Below are positions 51,574 to 60,150 of a stretch of 64,000 nucleotides of DNA, piece after piece. Origin of the DNA: CAJCIS01 sp965276755 (GTDB lineage: Bacteria; Pseudomonadota; Alphaproteobacteria; Acetobacterales; Acetobacteraceae); NCBI GenBank assembly GCA_965276755.1, contig OZ255625.1, positions 1,426,001 through 1,490,000 on the forward strand. Direction: 5' to 3'. Below the pieces are notes generated by a model. It worked only from the letters and a program-made list of their open reading frames with translations. It made no database searches and had not been told where the DNA came from. Each line of letters opens with the position of its first letter. Position 1 is the first letter of the stretch. Made by a program: the position numbers and the translations under genes.

Positions 51574-51678
51574 CCTGGGGGAGATGTGCCATCCCCCCCA
51601 GACCCCCCGTCATTATTTAAGGCGAGGTCTTAAAATCGACGGGAGGTCTGGGGGGGATGGCACATCTCCCCCAGCCTT
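51574..51678. repeat. Family A palindromic element, full copy
   Basis: CCTGGGGGAGATGTGCCATC, CCAGACCCCCCGTC, loop TTAAGGCGAGGTCTTAA, then GACGGGAGGTCTGGGG and CACATCTCCCCCAG. It fills the gap between the PhaC-like gene and the FkbH-like gene, which point the same way. Confidence 0.85.
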
Positions 51679-51737
51679 CCTTTGGCTTGGCTAGGCTCCA
51701 TGCTATCTGCGCTGCCACGTCGATGAAGGTGTGTCGC

Positions 51738-53495
51738 ATGCAAGCAAAGGCCGAGCCCGTCCGGCTGGTGATCTGGGACCTTGATGACACCTTCTGGTCG
51801 GGCACTCTGACCGAGGGCGGCATGACCTATCGCCGCGATTTCCATGACATTGTGCTGGAACTGGCGCGCCGCGGCATTGTGAGTTCGATTTGTTCCAAGA
51901 ACGACCTGGCGAGCGTGCGCGAAATCCTGATGCGCGAAGGCATCTGGGACAGCTTCGTTTTCGCCAGCGTCAATTGGGAGCCGAAGGGGCCGCGCCTGGC
52001 GGCGATGGTCGAGGCCGTGCAGTTGCGGCCGCCAACGATCCTGTTCATCGATGACAACGCCATGAACCGCGCCGAAGCGCAGCATTTCGTGCCCGGCATT
52101 CAGGTGGCTGACGAGACGGTCATTCCGAGCCTGTTGGATAACCCGCTGCTGCGCGGCAAGGATGATGGGCAGTTGTCACGCCTGGCACAGTACAAGCTGC
52201 TGGAGCGCCGCCAAACCGATGAGCGTGCGGCATCACCAGACGGCGATAATACGGAATTCCTGCGCACGAGCGACATTCGCGTTTCCATCGAACACGATCT
52301 GGAGCCGCATATCGATCGCGCCATCGAGCTGATCAACCGCACCAACCAGCTCAATTTCACCAAGACGCGGCTGCCCGAGGACATCGAGAGCGCCCGCCGG
52401 GAACTGCGCGCTCTGCTATCGACCTACAGCCTGCAGGCCGGCATCATCCGCGTGCGCGACAATTACGGCGATTACGGCTATTGCGGCCTGTATGTCATCC
52501 GCTCGGGTGCAGCCGCGCTGCGCCTGGTGCATTTCTGCTTCTCCTGCCGCATCCTCAACATGGGCGTAGAGAGCTGGCTGTATCAGCATCTCGGCCGGCC
52601 GGCCTTGCGCGTGCAGGGTGAGGTGCTGAGCGACGTCGTTCGCGACCGCCGCAGCATCGACTGGATCACGGCCGAGTTGCCGGAGGCCATGGGGGTTGAT
52701 AGCGGCGGCGCCCAGGTGCTCGACTACGTCTATGCCCGCGGCGGCTGTGACCTCCATGCTGTCACGCATTACTTCAACATGGTCGCGCGCGAGGTGGCCC
52801 GCGAATTCAACGTCTCCCGCGCGGGTGCCAACCTGCGCTTCGACCATTCGGTCTTCGCGCGTTACGCCATCGAAGGCGTGCCGGAGCCGGCGCGCGCCGC
52901 CTTTGCGCAGCTCGGCTATCATAACGGCGATTATGCCAGCGTGCTGACCGACCTGCCGCGCGGCGAGCGCGCCGTGTGGCTGCTCAGCTTCTGGGCCGAT
53001 GCCGATTTCGCGCTCTACCGTCATCGCGCAACGGGGCTGAGCGTGCCGCTCTCGCTCGCCACCGTGCAGACCAACCAGCGCGACATGACCGGCGTGGACC
53101 TGAACGATCCGGAATTTGCGCAAGCCTTGCCCATCCTGCAGTTGCTGCGCCGCGACTTCGAATTTACCGGCATGATTGGTGAGGCAGCGTTCAAGGATAA
53201 TGCCCGCCTCATCCTGCGCCGCGCCAGACCCGGCACGCGCATATTCATCCTGATGGCCAACGAACAGGTCCGCAACCGCGGTGGCAAGATCGTGACCCCG
53301 CCCAAGAAACGCGCGCTGAACAATTGGGTGCGCGATGTGGCCAAGGAGTTTTCGGCCGTGTCCCTCGTGGATATAAATCAGTTCATCGAAGGTGAGCCGG
53401 AGATGATCTCCAACAACCACTTTGACCGGATGGTGTATTTTCGGGTGTTCAAGCATATCATGCGCACGATCCAGGACGAAGCGGCGGCGGCGTAA
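51738..53495 (+). CDS. FkbH-like HAD-superfamily protein (HAD-IIIC)
   Basis: 585 residues from ATG 51738, with GAAGG about 8 bases upstream. The HAD motif I is LVIWDLDDTFWSGTLTEGG, motif II is in ICSKND, and IEFIDDN-like LFIDDNAMNRAE is motif III. A GNAT-like middle part follows (TNQLNFTKTRLPEDI, ... RVRDNYGDYGYCGLYVI, LVHFCFSCRILNMGVESWLY), and then a C-terminal 250-residue region that I do not recognise. FkbH-type proteins load glyceryl or 3-carbon units onto carriers or act in modified-sugar synthesis. Here the next gene is an acyl-CoA ligase-like enzyme, so a small acyl-transfer pathway is possible. Confidence 0.85.
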   Translation: MQAKAEPVRLVIWDLDDTFWSGTLTEGGMTYRRDFHDIVLELARRGIVSSICSKNDLASVREILMREGIWDSFVFASVNWEPKGPRLAAMVEAVQLRPPTILFIDDNAMNRAEAQHFVPGIQVADETVIPSLLDNPLLRGKDDGQLSRLAQYKLLERRQTDERAASPDGDNTEFLRTSDIRVSIEHDLEPHIDRAIELINRTNQLNFTKTRLPEDIESARRELRALLSTYSLQAGIIRVRDNYGDYGYCGLYVIRSGAAALRLVHFCFSCRILNMGVESWLYQHLGRPALRVQGEVLSDVVRDRRSIDWITAELPEAMGVDSGGAQVLDYVYARGGCDLHAVTHYFNMVAREVAREFNVSRAGANLRFDHSVFARYAIEGVPEPARAAFAQLGYHNGDYASVLTDLPRGERAVWLLSFWADADFALYRHRATGLSVPLSLATVQTNQRDMTGVDLNDPEFAQALPILQLLRRDFEFTGMIGEAAFKDNARLILRRARPGTRIFILMANEQVRNRGGKIVTPPKKRALNNWVRDVAKEFSAVSLVDINQFIEGEPEMISNNHFDRMVYFRVFKHIMRTIQDEAAAA

Positions 53496-53502
53496 GGCAA
53501 GA

Positions 53503-53541
53503 ATGTTCTTCTTTAAAAAGAAGAACCAAGAAACTTTTGCA
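53503..53541. repeat. Family B repeat, short copy
   Basis: GTTCTTCTTTAAAAAGAAGAAC hairpin followed by CAAGAAACTTTTG. It lies between the FkbH-like gene and the acyl-CoA ligase gene and overlaps the ribosome-binding region of the latter. Confidence 0.7.
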
Positions 53542-53554
53542 AGTGGGGCATTGC

Positions 53555-55117
53555 GTGTCCGAAACTTTAATCGAGTCATTGCGGCATTCGGCGCTTGCCC
53601 ATCCGCAGCGTATCGCTTTCACGTTCGAGGGTCGTGCCACCGATTACGCGAAATTTGACACGGCGACGAATCGGGTGGCCAATGCTCTCGCCGCTGCGGG
53701 CATCCTGCCCGGCGAGCGCATCGCCTATGTCGGCAAGAACAGCGATTGCTACTTCGAGGCACTCTTCGGCGCGATCAAGGCCGGCGTGGTCATGGTGCCC
53801 GTCAACTGGCGCCTCGCCGGGCCTGAAATCTCAGTTATCGTCGATGACGCGCAGGCGCGCGCGGTGCTCGTCGGACCTGAATTCGCAGGCGTCATGGAAA
53901 GCGAACGCGCGGCCATGCCCCGCGTGCACCTGCTGATTGCCTCAGAAGGCGGCCATTCGGCCTGGCCCGATTTTGCCTCCTGGCGCGATGCGGCGCCGGC
54001 CAGCGCACCCGAACACACGGCAGTGGCGCAGGATGTGGCGGTGCAGCTCTACACCTCCGGCACCACGGGCAAGCCAAAGGGTGTCATGCTGACTCACGCT
54101 AATTTCACGGTTGCCATGGCAGCAAATAACGCGGATGCGGCAGCCTGGACGCAATGGAGGGATGGCGAGCAGGCGATACAAGCGATGCCCGTCTCCCACA
54201 TCAGCGGCACTGGCTGGGGCATCCTGACCGTCCATCACGCCGCTACCTGCCACATCCAGCGACAATTCGATATCGAGCTCACGCTGGACATGATCCTGCG
54301 TGACCGCATCAGCAAGATATTCCTCGTGCCCGCGGCGCTGCAATTTCTGATCCGCCATCCGCGTGCGCGAGGTGCCGATTTTTCGGCCATTCGCGAAATG
54401 GGCTATGGCGCTAGCCCCATTCCGCTGGCATTGCTGCGCGAAAGCATGGACGTGCTCGGCTGCGGCTTCGTGCAGTTCTACGGCATGACGGAAACCACAG
54501 GCACGATCGTTGCTTTGCCGCCGCAAGACCACATGCCGGAAGGCTCGTCACGCATGCGCGCGGCCGGCAAGCCACTGCCCTGGGTGGAAATACGCGTCGT
54601 CGGTGCGGACGGCCAGGATGTCGAGACCGGAAAAGTGGGCGAGATCATCACGCGTTCGCCCGCCAACATGCTGGGCTATTGGAACCGTCCCGAGGAAACG
54701 GCACGCACCATCCGCAATGGCTGGCTGCATACCGGTGACGCCGGCTACCTTGACGCGGACGGCTACGTCTACATTCACGATCGCGTCAAGGACATGATCA
54801 TCTCAGGCGGTGAGAACGTCTATCCGGCCGAGGTCGAAAGCGCGCTGAGCGAACATCCGGCCGTGGGTGAAGTCGCGGTCATCGGTGTGCCCGACGAGAA
54901 ATGGGGCGAGGCCGTCAAGGCCGTCATCGTGCGCAGGCCCGGTGCCGCGCTCTCGGCGGATGAATTGATCGCATGGGCAAGAACGCGCATCGCAGGCTTT
55001 AAGACGCCGCGCAGCGTGGATTTTGCAGAGATGCTTCCGCGCAATGCGTCCGGCAAATTGCTGAAGCGGGAATTGCGTGCACCCTATTGGGAAGGGCGAT
55101 CACGGCAGGTCAGCTAA
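53555..55117 (+). CDS. Acyl-CoA synthetase (AMP-forming, class I adenylate-forming)
   Basis: About 520 residues from GTG 53555 (an in-frame TTG at 53537 lies in the family B repeat). The AMP-binding motif is VQLYTSGTTGKPKGVMLTHAN, followed by QFYGMTETTGT, GWLHTGDAGYLDADGYVYI, DRVKDMIISGGENVYPAEVE and the catalytic Lys region PRNASGKLLKRELR. It activates a carboxylic acid (fatty or aryl) to its CoA thioester. It could serve the FkbH-like protein upstream or general fatty-acid use. Confidence 0.92.
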   Translation: MSETLIESLRHSALAHPQRIAFTFEGRATDYAKFDTATNRVANALAAAGILPGERIAYVGKNSDCYFEALFGAIKAGVVMVPVNWRLAGPEISVIVDDAQARAVLVGPEFAGVMESERAAMPRVHLLIASEGGHSAWPDFASWRDAAPASAPEHTAVAQDVAVQLYTSGTTGKPKGVMLTHANFTVAMAANNADAAAWTQWRDGEQAIQAMPVSHISGTGWGILTVHHAATCHIQRQFDIELTLDMILRDRISKIFLVPAALQFLIRHPRARGADFSAIREMGYGASPIPLALLRESMDVLGCGFVQFYGMTETTGTIVALPPQDHMPEGSSRMRAAGKPLPWVEIRVVGADGQDVETGKVGEIITRSPANMLGYWNRPEETARTIRNGWLHTGDAGYLDADGYVYIHDRVKDMIISGGENVYPAEVESALSEHPAVGEVAVIGVPDEKWGEAVKAVIVRRPGAALSADELIAWARTRIAGFKTPRSVDFAEMLPRNASGKLLKRELRAPYWEGRSRQVS

Positions 55118-55158
55118 ATGCCTGAAGGTCTCTACAGGGTGAATTTCCACGTGACGTC

Positions 55159-55345
55159 ATACCAATCAGCAGAAGGATTGACTCTCAGAGTAAGGCTGGG
55201 GGAGATGTGGCTGACGTATACGTCAGCCCCCCCAGACCCCCCGTCAGTCATTTAGACCTTCCTAATTAAAGACGGGGGCTCTGGGGGGGCAGGCACTGCT
55301 CCCCCAGCTTTCCCATGAGAGTCAATCTTTCTGCTGGCTGGTATA
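55159..55345. repeat. Family A palindromic element with long outer arms and an inserted palindrome
   Basis: The most complete family A copy. The outer arms ATACCAATCAGCAGAAGGAT and TCTTTCTGCTGGCTGGTAT, then GATTGACTCTCA and TGAGAGTCAATC, enclose the GGCTGGGGGAG core. In the left arm the usual GTGCCATC is replaced by GGCTGACGTATACGTCAGCC, itself a palindrome. A CCTAATTAAAG loop stands in place of the more common GGACAAGG loop. About 187 bases in all, with no coding capacity. Confidence 0.8.
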
Positions 55346-55362
55346 ACTTCAACGCCGATTTT

Positions 55363-56964
55363 TTAATAAGTCAAACCCTGTGTGCCTTCCCTCTGCACGC
55401 CTTGCAACTGATGGGGATCCAACCCGAGCGCACTCAGGATCGTGGGCGCAATCTGCGTCGTGTAGCTCAACGTCTCCACGATCTGCGGCCTGATGCCCGG
55501 GGCCGACAGCAGCAACGCCACGTTGCGGTCGTCATCGGAGAAGCCGCCATGCTCGGCGAGCTTTGTGCCGCCCGTGCAGATGACGCCGTGGTCGGTCACC
55601 GCAATGAAATCCGGCACGCGCGTATTGTGGAATGGATCGCCATAGAGTGGCGTCAATGACGTGCGGTCGAGCAATTGCGCAATGTGCAATGTGGACGCAT
55701 TGGCCTTCAGGTAGGCTTCGGCGGCCTTGTAATTGGATTTCTGCAGATCAGGCTCCAGCCAGATCAGGGCTTCGTCGTCGCAAATCTCGAAGCCATGGGT
55801 GCCGTAGCCTGGCGTGCTCTGGAAAGGCGCGTCGCTGATGGCGATGCGGTCGGCCGGATCGATCGGCGACTGGCCGTGCTTGGCGCTGACGATGATGAGG
55901 GTCGAGTCCGACAGGCCCTGTGCAGCAAGCGCGTGACGGAACTGGCCGAGTGCGTCATCGACGAATTGCAGTTGGAGCGTGAGCGCGGTACCCGGCACGG
56001 CGTTGCTGTTCAGGTACCCGCCAGTCAGGTTGGGCGTCTTGTAGTCGGCATTGCCCGCTTTCGCGAGCTTCTGGCCTACGCTGACGGCTTGGAAGTTCAT
56101 GCCGAAAATAGCAGGCGCGCCGGCGAGCTTCTTCGTGCCAGTGCTGTTGAATCCATCGATCCAGTTCAGGACTGCATGCACTTTGATGCTGTCATAGGTG
56201 CGCACGCCCTTGTAGCTCGTAGTGTAATCGTTACCAGGCTGGGCATGTGCGTCCAGTGTATCCTGTGAATTGATTTCTGGCGCGAATAATTCAACCAGTC
56301 CGTGACCGGAAGGGCCGGACAGATCCTCGTAAGCCGGGTGCTTGTCCGACCATGCGGTGTAGAGGCCGGCGGCGCGAATGATTTCGAAGATCGTGTTTGT
56401 ACGCACGTATTCATGCGGGAACACCGGCTTGCATTTGCCGCCGACGAGCCTGCGCTGCATGTTGTCGGTATCGAGCTGCGTATAGACACGCCCCAGCGTG
56501 CCGCCGCCGGTCAGATCAGCCACCAGGCCGGTCGAAAAATTGTAGGATTTATCGAGTTCTTCGAAATTGGTGACTTCGGTGCCGGGAGTCTGCGCAGTAC
56601 AGCCAGGATCGGGCAGGCCCTGGCTGACGTAGTAATTGACCGAGGGGTATTCGCGGCGGTCGTAGCTGTCATCGTAGAATAGCCCTGCGGTCTTGGGCGA
56701 AGCGCCGGTGACCTGCGCCAACATGCCAGGATAGCTGTCTGACGGCGCCGTCGTAAAGGCGTTGGAATAGACCACGCCGGAGTGTGCGAGTGCGGCGAAA
56801 TTGCTGTGCGGATTGTTCTGGACCCAGTTGGTCAGATCGATTGCGTGCATGCCATCGACGCTGATCAGCAGCACGTGCTGGTAGGTCTTGGGTGCGGCAG
56901 GGGCACAGCCCGCGGCAAGCATCATGGCTACCGTGGACAGCAGAGCTGTATGGTGCAATCGCAT
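55363..56964 (-). CDS. Secreted nucleotide pyrophosphatase/phosphodiesterase-type alkaline phosphatase family protein
   Basis: 533 residues from ATG 56964, with a lipobox-like signal (MMLAAGCAP). HVLLISVDGMHAIDL carries the first metal Asp, and a FTTAPSDSYPGML block holds the nucleophile (Thr/Ser). IIVSAKHGQSPID and TDHGVI-type ends carry the other metal ligands (DDEALIWLE ... AVTDHGV ... AEHGGFSDDD). It is a lipid-anchored, Zn-dependent phosphodiesterase or pyrophosphatase facing the periplasm. The frame is open to 57165, but the shorter start has a better signal and a GGGGGAC site. Confidence 0.88.
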   Translation of the reverse strand: MRLHHTALLSTVAMMLAAGCAPAAPKTYQHVLLISVDGMHAIDLTNWVQNNPHSNFAALAHSGVVYSNAFTTAPSDSYPGMLAQVTGASPKTAGLFYDDSYDRREYPSVNYYVSQGLPDPGCTAQTPGTEVTNFEELDKSYNFSTGLVADLTGGGTLGRVYTQLDTDNMQRRLVGGKCKPVFPHEYVRTNTIFEIIRAAGLYTAWSDKHPAYEDLSGPSGHGLVELFAPEINSQDTLDAHAQPGNDYTTSYKGVRTYDSIKVHAVLNWIDGFNSTGTKKLAGAPAIFGMNFQAVSVGQKLAKAGNADYKTPNLTGGYLNSNAVPGTALTLQLQFVDDALGQFRHALAAQGLSDSTLIIVSAKHGQSPIDPADRIAISDAPFQSTPGYGTHGFEICDDEALIWLEPDLQKSNYKAAEAYLKANASTLHIAQLLDRTSLTPLYGDPFHNTRVPDFIAVTDHGVICTGGTKLAEHGGFSDDDRNVALLLSAPGIRPQIVETLSYTTQIAPTILSALGLDPHQLQGVQREGTQGLTY

Positions 56965-57100
56965 AGCTTGGGTCCCCCATTGTTGACTTGGACGGACCCT
57001 AAGCAGCGCGTGCCAATCTGCCGATGGCAAAACGGTTAAGCTTGAATGACAAACGTGCGTCGGTTGGGCATGATGAAGATTGGCGGAGTGTAGCGCAGGA

Positions 57101-57808
57101 TCAGACTTTGTCGCTGTAGGAGTGCATCCAGCGGCCGACCAGGCCAGCAAGCATTGCACCGGCAATTGGCGCCAGCCAGAACAGCCAGAGCTGGCTGATG
57201 TAAGGGCCGCCTGCGAACAGCGCAGGGCCCGTGCTGCGCGCGGGATTGACCGATGTGTTTGTGACCGGAATGGACACCAAATGGATCAAGGTCAGCCCGA
57301 GCCCGATTGGAATGCCGGCGAAACCGGTCGCCGCCCCTTTGGACGTTGTGCCGATGATAATAAACAGAAAGAAGAACGTTAGCACGAACTCGGTGGCAAA
57401 ACACCCGGCCATGCCGAACTTGCCAGGGCTGAGATCGCCATAGCCGTTGGAGGCAAAGCCGCCTGGCACCCAGCCGGTCTTGCTGGACGCGATTACCCAA
57501 AGCAGTCCAGCTGCGGCAATGGCGGCAGCGACCTGCACAACGATATAGGGAATGACGTGCTTGTTGGCGCAGCGCCCCGCCGACCACAGGCCGAGCGTCA
57601 CTGCCGGATTGAAGTGGCCGCCCGAGACATGGCCGACCGCATAGGCCATCGTCAGAACGGTCAACCCGAAGGCAAACGAGACGCCCAGAAAGCCGATGCC
57701 TAACGCGGGAAAACCCGCGGCCAGCACGGCCGCGCCGCAGCCGCCGAAGACGAGCCAGAACGTGCCGAAGAACTCCGCGGTCACGCGCCGCGCCATGTCG
57801 GATTCCAT
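57101..57808 (-). CDS. aqpZ: Aquaporin Z family water channel
   Basis: 235 residues, six helices, and both NPA boxes: GGHFNPAVTLG and TSVNPARSTGPA. RVTAEFFGTFWLVFGGCGAAVLAA is the usual first helix. The second-box Arg of the selectivity filter is present (NPARS), so it is a water channel of the AqpZ subgroup rather than a glycerol facilitator. It is expected in the cytoplasmic membrane. Confidence 0.95.
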   Translation of the reverse strand: MESDMARRVTAEFFGTFWLVFGGCGAAVLAAGFPALGIGFLGVSFAFGLTVLTMAYAVGHVSGGHFNPAVTLGLWSAGRCANKHVIPYIVVQVAAAIAAAGLLWVIASSKTGWVPGGFASNGYGDLSPGKFGMAGCFATEFVLTFFFLFIIIGTTSKGAATGFAGIPIGLGLTLIHLVSIPVTNTSVNPARSTGPALFAGGPYISQLWLFWLAPIAGAMLAGLVGRWMHSYSDKV

Positions 57809-57870
57809 CGGGCACCTCTTGTCGTCACGAGAGCGTTACAGCGGTGGCTGTTGCGAGTCCAGGGAGAAAG

Positions 57871-57965
57871 ATTGGAGGAGATGGGGCTGACGTATACGTC
57901 AACCCCCAAACCCCTACATAAATGACGGAGGGTTTGGGGGGGATGGCACATCTCCCCCAATCTTT
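57871..57965. repeat. Family A repeat with inserted TGACGTATACGTCA palindrome
   Basis: Left arm ATTGGAGGAGATGGGGCTGACGTATACGTCAACC and then CCAAACCCC; right arm GTTTGGGGGGG...CATCTCCCCCAAT. The left arm carries the same TGACGTATACGTCA insert as the copy at 55159. It overlaps the last 17 codons of serS. Confidence 0.8.
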
Positions 57966-59224
57966 TCCAGACTACCCATGTAGCGTCGCAACGCAGCTGG
58001 TACCTCAATGCCGCTGTCCTCGCGCTGGTAGTTTTCCATGACCGCAATCAGCGCTCGGCCCAAAGCCACGCCGCTGCCGTTCAGCGTGTTGACGTGGGTA
58101 ACCGTCTTGCCATCCGCACCGCCGCGCAGCCGCGCATTCATCCGCCGCGCCTGGAACGCGCGCGTGTTGGAGCACGAACTGATTTCCCGCCACATACCCT
58201 GACCTGGCAACCAGACTTCAAGATCGTAGGTGCGCGCGGCGCCAAAGCCCGTATCGCTGCTGCACAGGAGCATGCGGCGATAGGGCAATTCGAGGCGTTC
58301 GAGCACGGTTTCGGCCGCGCGTGTCATGCGCTCGTGTTCGGCATCGCTGTGCTCGGGTGCCACGATGCTGACGAGCTCGACCTTGCGGAACTGGTGCTGG
58401 CGCAACATGCCGCGTGTGTCACGCCCGGCAGAACCCGCCTCGCTGCGAAAGCAGTCGGTGAGCGCGGTCAGGCGCCAGGGCAGGGACTTCTCGGCAATGA
58501 TTTCCCCCGCTGCCAGATTGGTGAGCGGGACTTCGGCCGTGGGGATCAGCCAGCGTCCGTCCGTCGTGCGAAAGGAATCCTCGGCGAATTTCGGGAGCTG
58601 GTTGGTGCCGAAAAAGGCCGCGTCATTGACCAGAGATGGGACGGCACATTCGGTGTAGCCGTGCTCGGTCGTGTGCAGATCGAGCATGAATTGGCCGAGC
58701 GCGCGTTCCATGCGCGCCAGCGCGCCGCGCAGCACGGTAAAGCGCGCGCCGGCTATTTTGGCGGCGCCTGCGAAATCCATCAGTCCAAGTGATTCACCCA
58801 ATTCAAAATGCTGGCGCGGCGTGAAGGTAAATGTGCGCGGGGTGCCCCAGCGTTTCAGTTCTGCGTTATCGGCTTCGCTGCCGCCGTTGGGCACGTCTGC
58901 GTCGAGCACGTTGGGCAGGCCGGCAAGGCGCTGCGTGACTTCAGTCTCCAGCCCGGCGGCGCAGGTTTCCAGCGCTTCCATTTCCCCGCGCAGGGTCACG
59001 GCCTGGCCTTCCAGTGCGGCAGTGTCCGCGCCGCTTCGTCTGGCCTGACCGATTTCGCGGGACAGCGCGTTGCGGCGGGATTGGCGCTCCTGTAGCGCGG
59101 TCAGCGCGGCGCGGCGCTCAGCATCCAGCGCAAGGATTTGTTCGGACGTGGGCGCCATGCCTCGCCGGGCCATGGCTGAGTCGAAGGCGGCAGGGTCCGC
59201 GCGCAGGTTGCGAATGTCGTGCAA
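57914..59224 (-). CDS. serS: Seryl-tRNA synthetase
   Basis: 436 residues from TTG 59224 (HDIRNLRADPAAFD is the usual N-terminus). It has the long coiled-coil arm (about 25-100), motif 2 (TDCFRSEAGSAGRDTRGMLRQHQFRKVE) and motif 3 (GSGVALGRALIAVMENYQ). The frame is open to an ATG at 59266, but those codons come from a family B repeat. The last 17 or so residues (EKIGGDVPSPPNPPSFM) are read from the family A repeat and follow the normal enzyme end (ALRRYMGSL). Confidence 0.95.
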   Translation of the reverse strand: MHDIRNLRADPAAFDSAMARRGMAPTSEQILALDAERRAALTALQERQSRRNALSREIGQARRSGADTAALEGQAVTLRGEMEALETCAAGLETEVTQRLAGLPNVLDADVPNGGSEADNAELKRWGTPRTFTFTPRQHFELGESLGLMDFAGAAKIAGARFTVLRGALARMERALGQFMLDLHTTEHGYTECAVPSLVNDAAFFGTNQLPKFAEDSFRTTDGRWLIPTAEVPLTNLAAGEIIAEKSLPWRLTALTDCFRSEAGSAGRDTRGMLRQHQFRKVELVSIVAPEHSDAEHERMTRAAETVLERLELPYRRMLLCSSDTGFGAARTYDLEVWLPGQGMWREISSCSNTRAFQARRMNARLRGGADGKTVTHVNTLNGSGVALGRALIAVMENYQREDSGIEVPAALRRYMGSLEKIGGDVPSPPNPPSFM

Positions 59225-59240
59225 GGTAAAGAAGTCCAAG

Positions 59241-59358
59241 AAGTTCTTTTTTGAAAAAAAGACCAAAAAACTTTTGCTCCTTAAGGCGCGGCGCTGCCCT
59301 GGCGCCCCGTCTAAACTGATAAAAGTTTTTTGCTTCTTTTTTTCAAAAAAGAAGAACC
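59241..59358. repeat. Family B repeat, inverted pair between serS and tatC
   Basis: Two units facing each other: 59241-59279 (GTTCTTTTTTGAAAAAAAGA with CAAAAAACTTTTG) and 59315-59358 (GATAAAAGTTTTTTGCTTC with its hairpin). They lie between the serS start and the tatC 3' end. Like 39961, the two hairpins together form one larger inverted repeat of about 110 bases. Confidence 0.8.
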
Positions 59359-60147
59359 TTACTCCGCCAGTTTCGGCTCCACCATACGCGCAGCAAGTAT
59401 CGAAATTTCATACAATCCGATTAGCGGCACCGCCAGCCCCGACATGGTAATCACGTCAGGCGGCGTCAGGATAGCTGCCAAAATAAAGCAGCCGACATAG
59501 GCGTAGCGCCGGTATTTGCGCAGCGAAGATGAGCGCACCAGCCCCACGCGCGCGCAGAGGCTGAGGAAGACCGGCAATTCGAAAGCGATGCCAAAGGCCA
59601 TGATCAGCTTCATCACCAGCGCCAGGTATTCGCTGACCTTGGGCAAGGAGACGATCTGCGGCGCGCCCTTGCCGCCAGGTGTCTCGAAGCTGAGAAAAAA
59701 GCTCCAGGCAAATGGGAAGACGAAATAATACGCCAGCGCCGCGCCCATGACGAAGAGCACGGGTGTTGCGATCAGAAAAGGCAGAAAGGCGCGCTTCTCG
59801 CTGCGGTAGAGTCCTGGCGCCACGAATTTCCAGATCTGCGTGGAGACGACGGGAAAACTCAGGAACGCGGCCCCAAAGAAGGCGACCTTTATGTTGGTGA
59901 AAAAGGCTTCGTAGAGTGCCGTGTAGATCAGGCGCGGCTGCTCGCCCTTGATGCCCTGAATATGCGCCAGGGGCGCTGCGAGGAACAGGAACAGAGGCTT
60001 GCTGAAATAGTAGCTGACCGCAAAGCACGTGGCGAAGGCGACCGCGGACCACAACAGGCGGCTCCGCAGTTCGACCAGGTGCTCGAGCAGCGGCATGGGC
60101 TTGTCGTCGATGTGGTCGGTCGGCCGGGGCGCCGTCTGGTCGGGCAT
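59359..60147 (-). CDS. tatC: Sec-independent protein translocase subunit TatC
   Basis: 262 residues with six helices: PLLEHLVELRSRLLWSAVAF at the N-terminus is the TatC signal-binding region, then KVAFFGAAFLSFPVVSTQIWKFVAPGLYRSEKRAF and FGIAFELPVFLSLCARVGLV. TatC recognises twin-Arg signals. It lies 3 bases after tatB. Confidence 0.97.
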   Translation of the reverse strand: MPDQTAPRPTDHIDDKPMPLLEHLVELRSRLLWSAVAFATCFAVSYYFSKPLFLFLAAPLAHIQGIKGEQPRLIYTALYEAFFTNIKVAFFGAAFLSFPVVSTQIWKFVAPGLYRSEKRAFLPFLIATPVLFVMGAALAYYFVFPFAWSFFLSFETPGGKGAPQIVSLPKVSEYLALVMKLIMAFGIAFELPVFLSLCARVGLVRSSSLRKYRRYAYVGCFILAAILTPPDVITMSGLAVPLIGLYEISILAARMVEPKLAE

Positions 60148-60150
60148 GGC

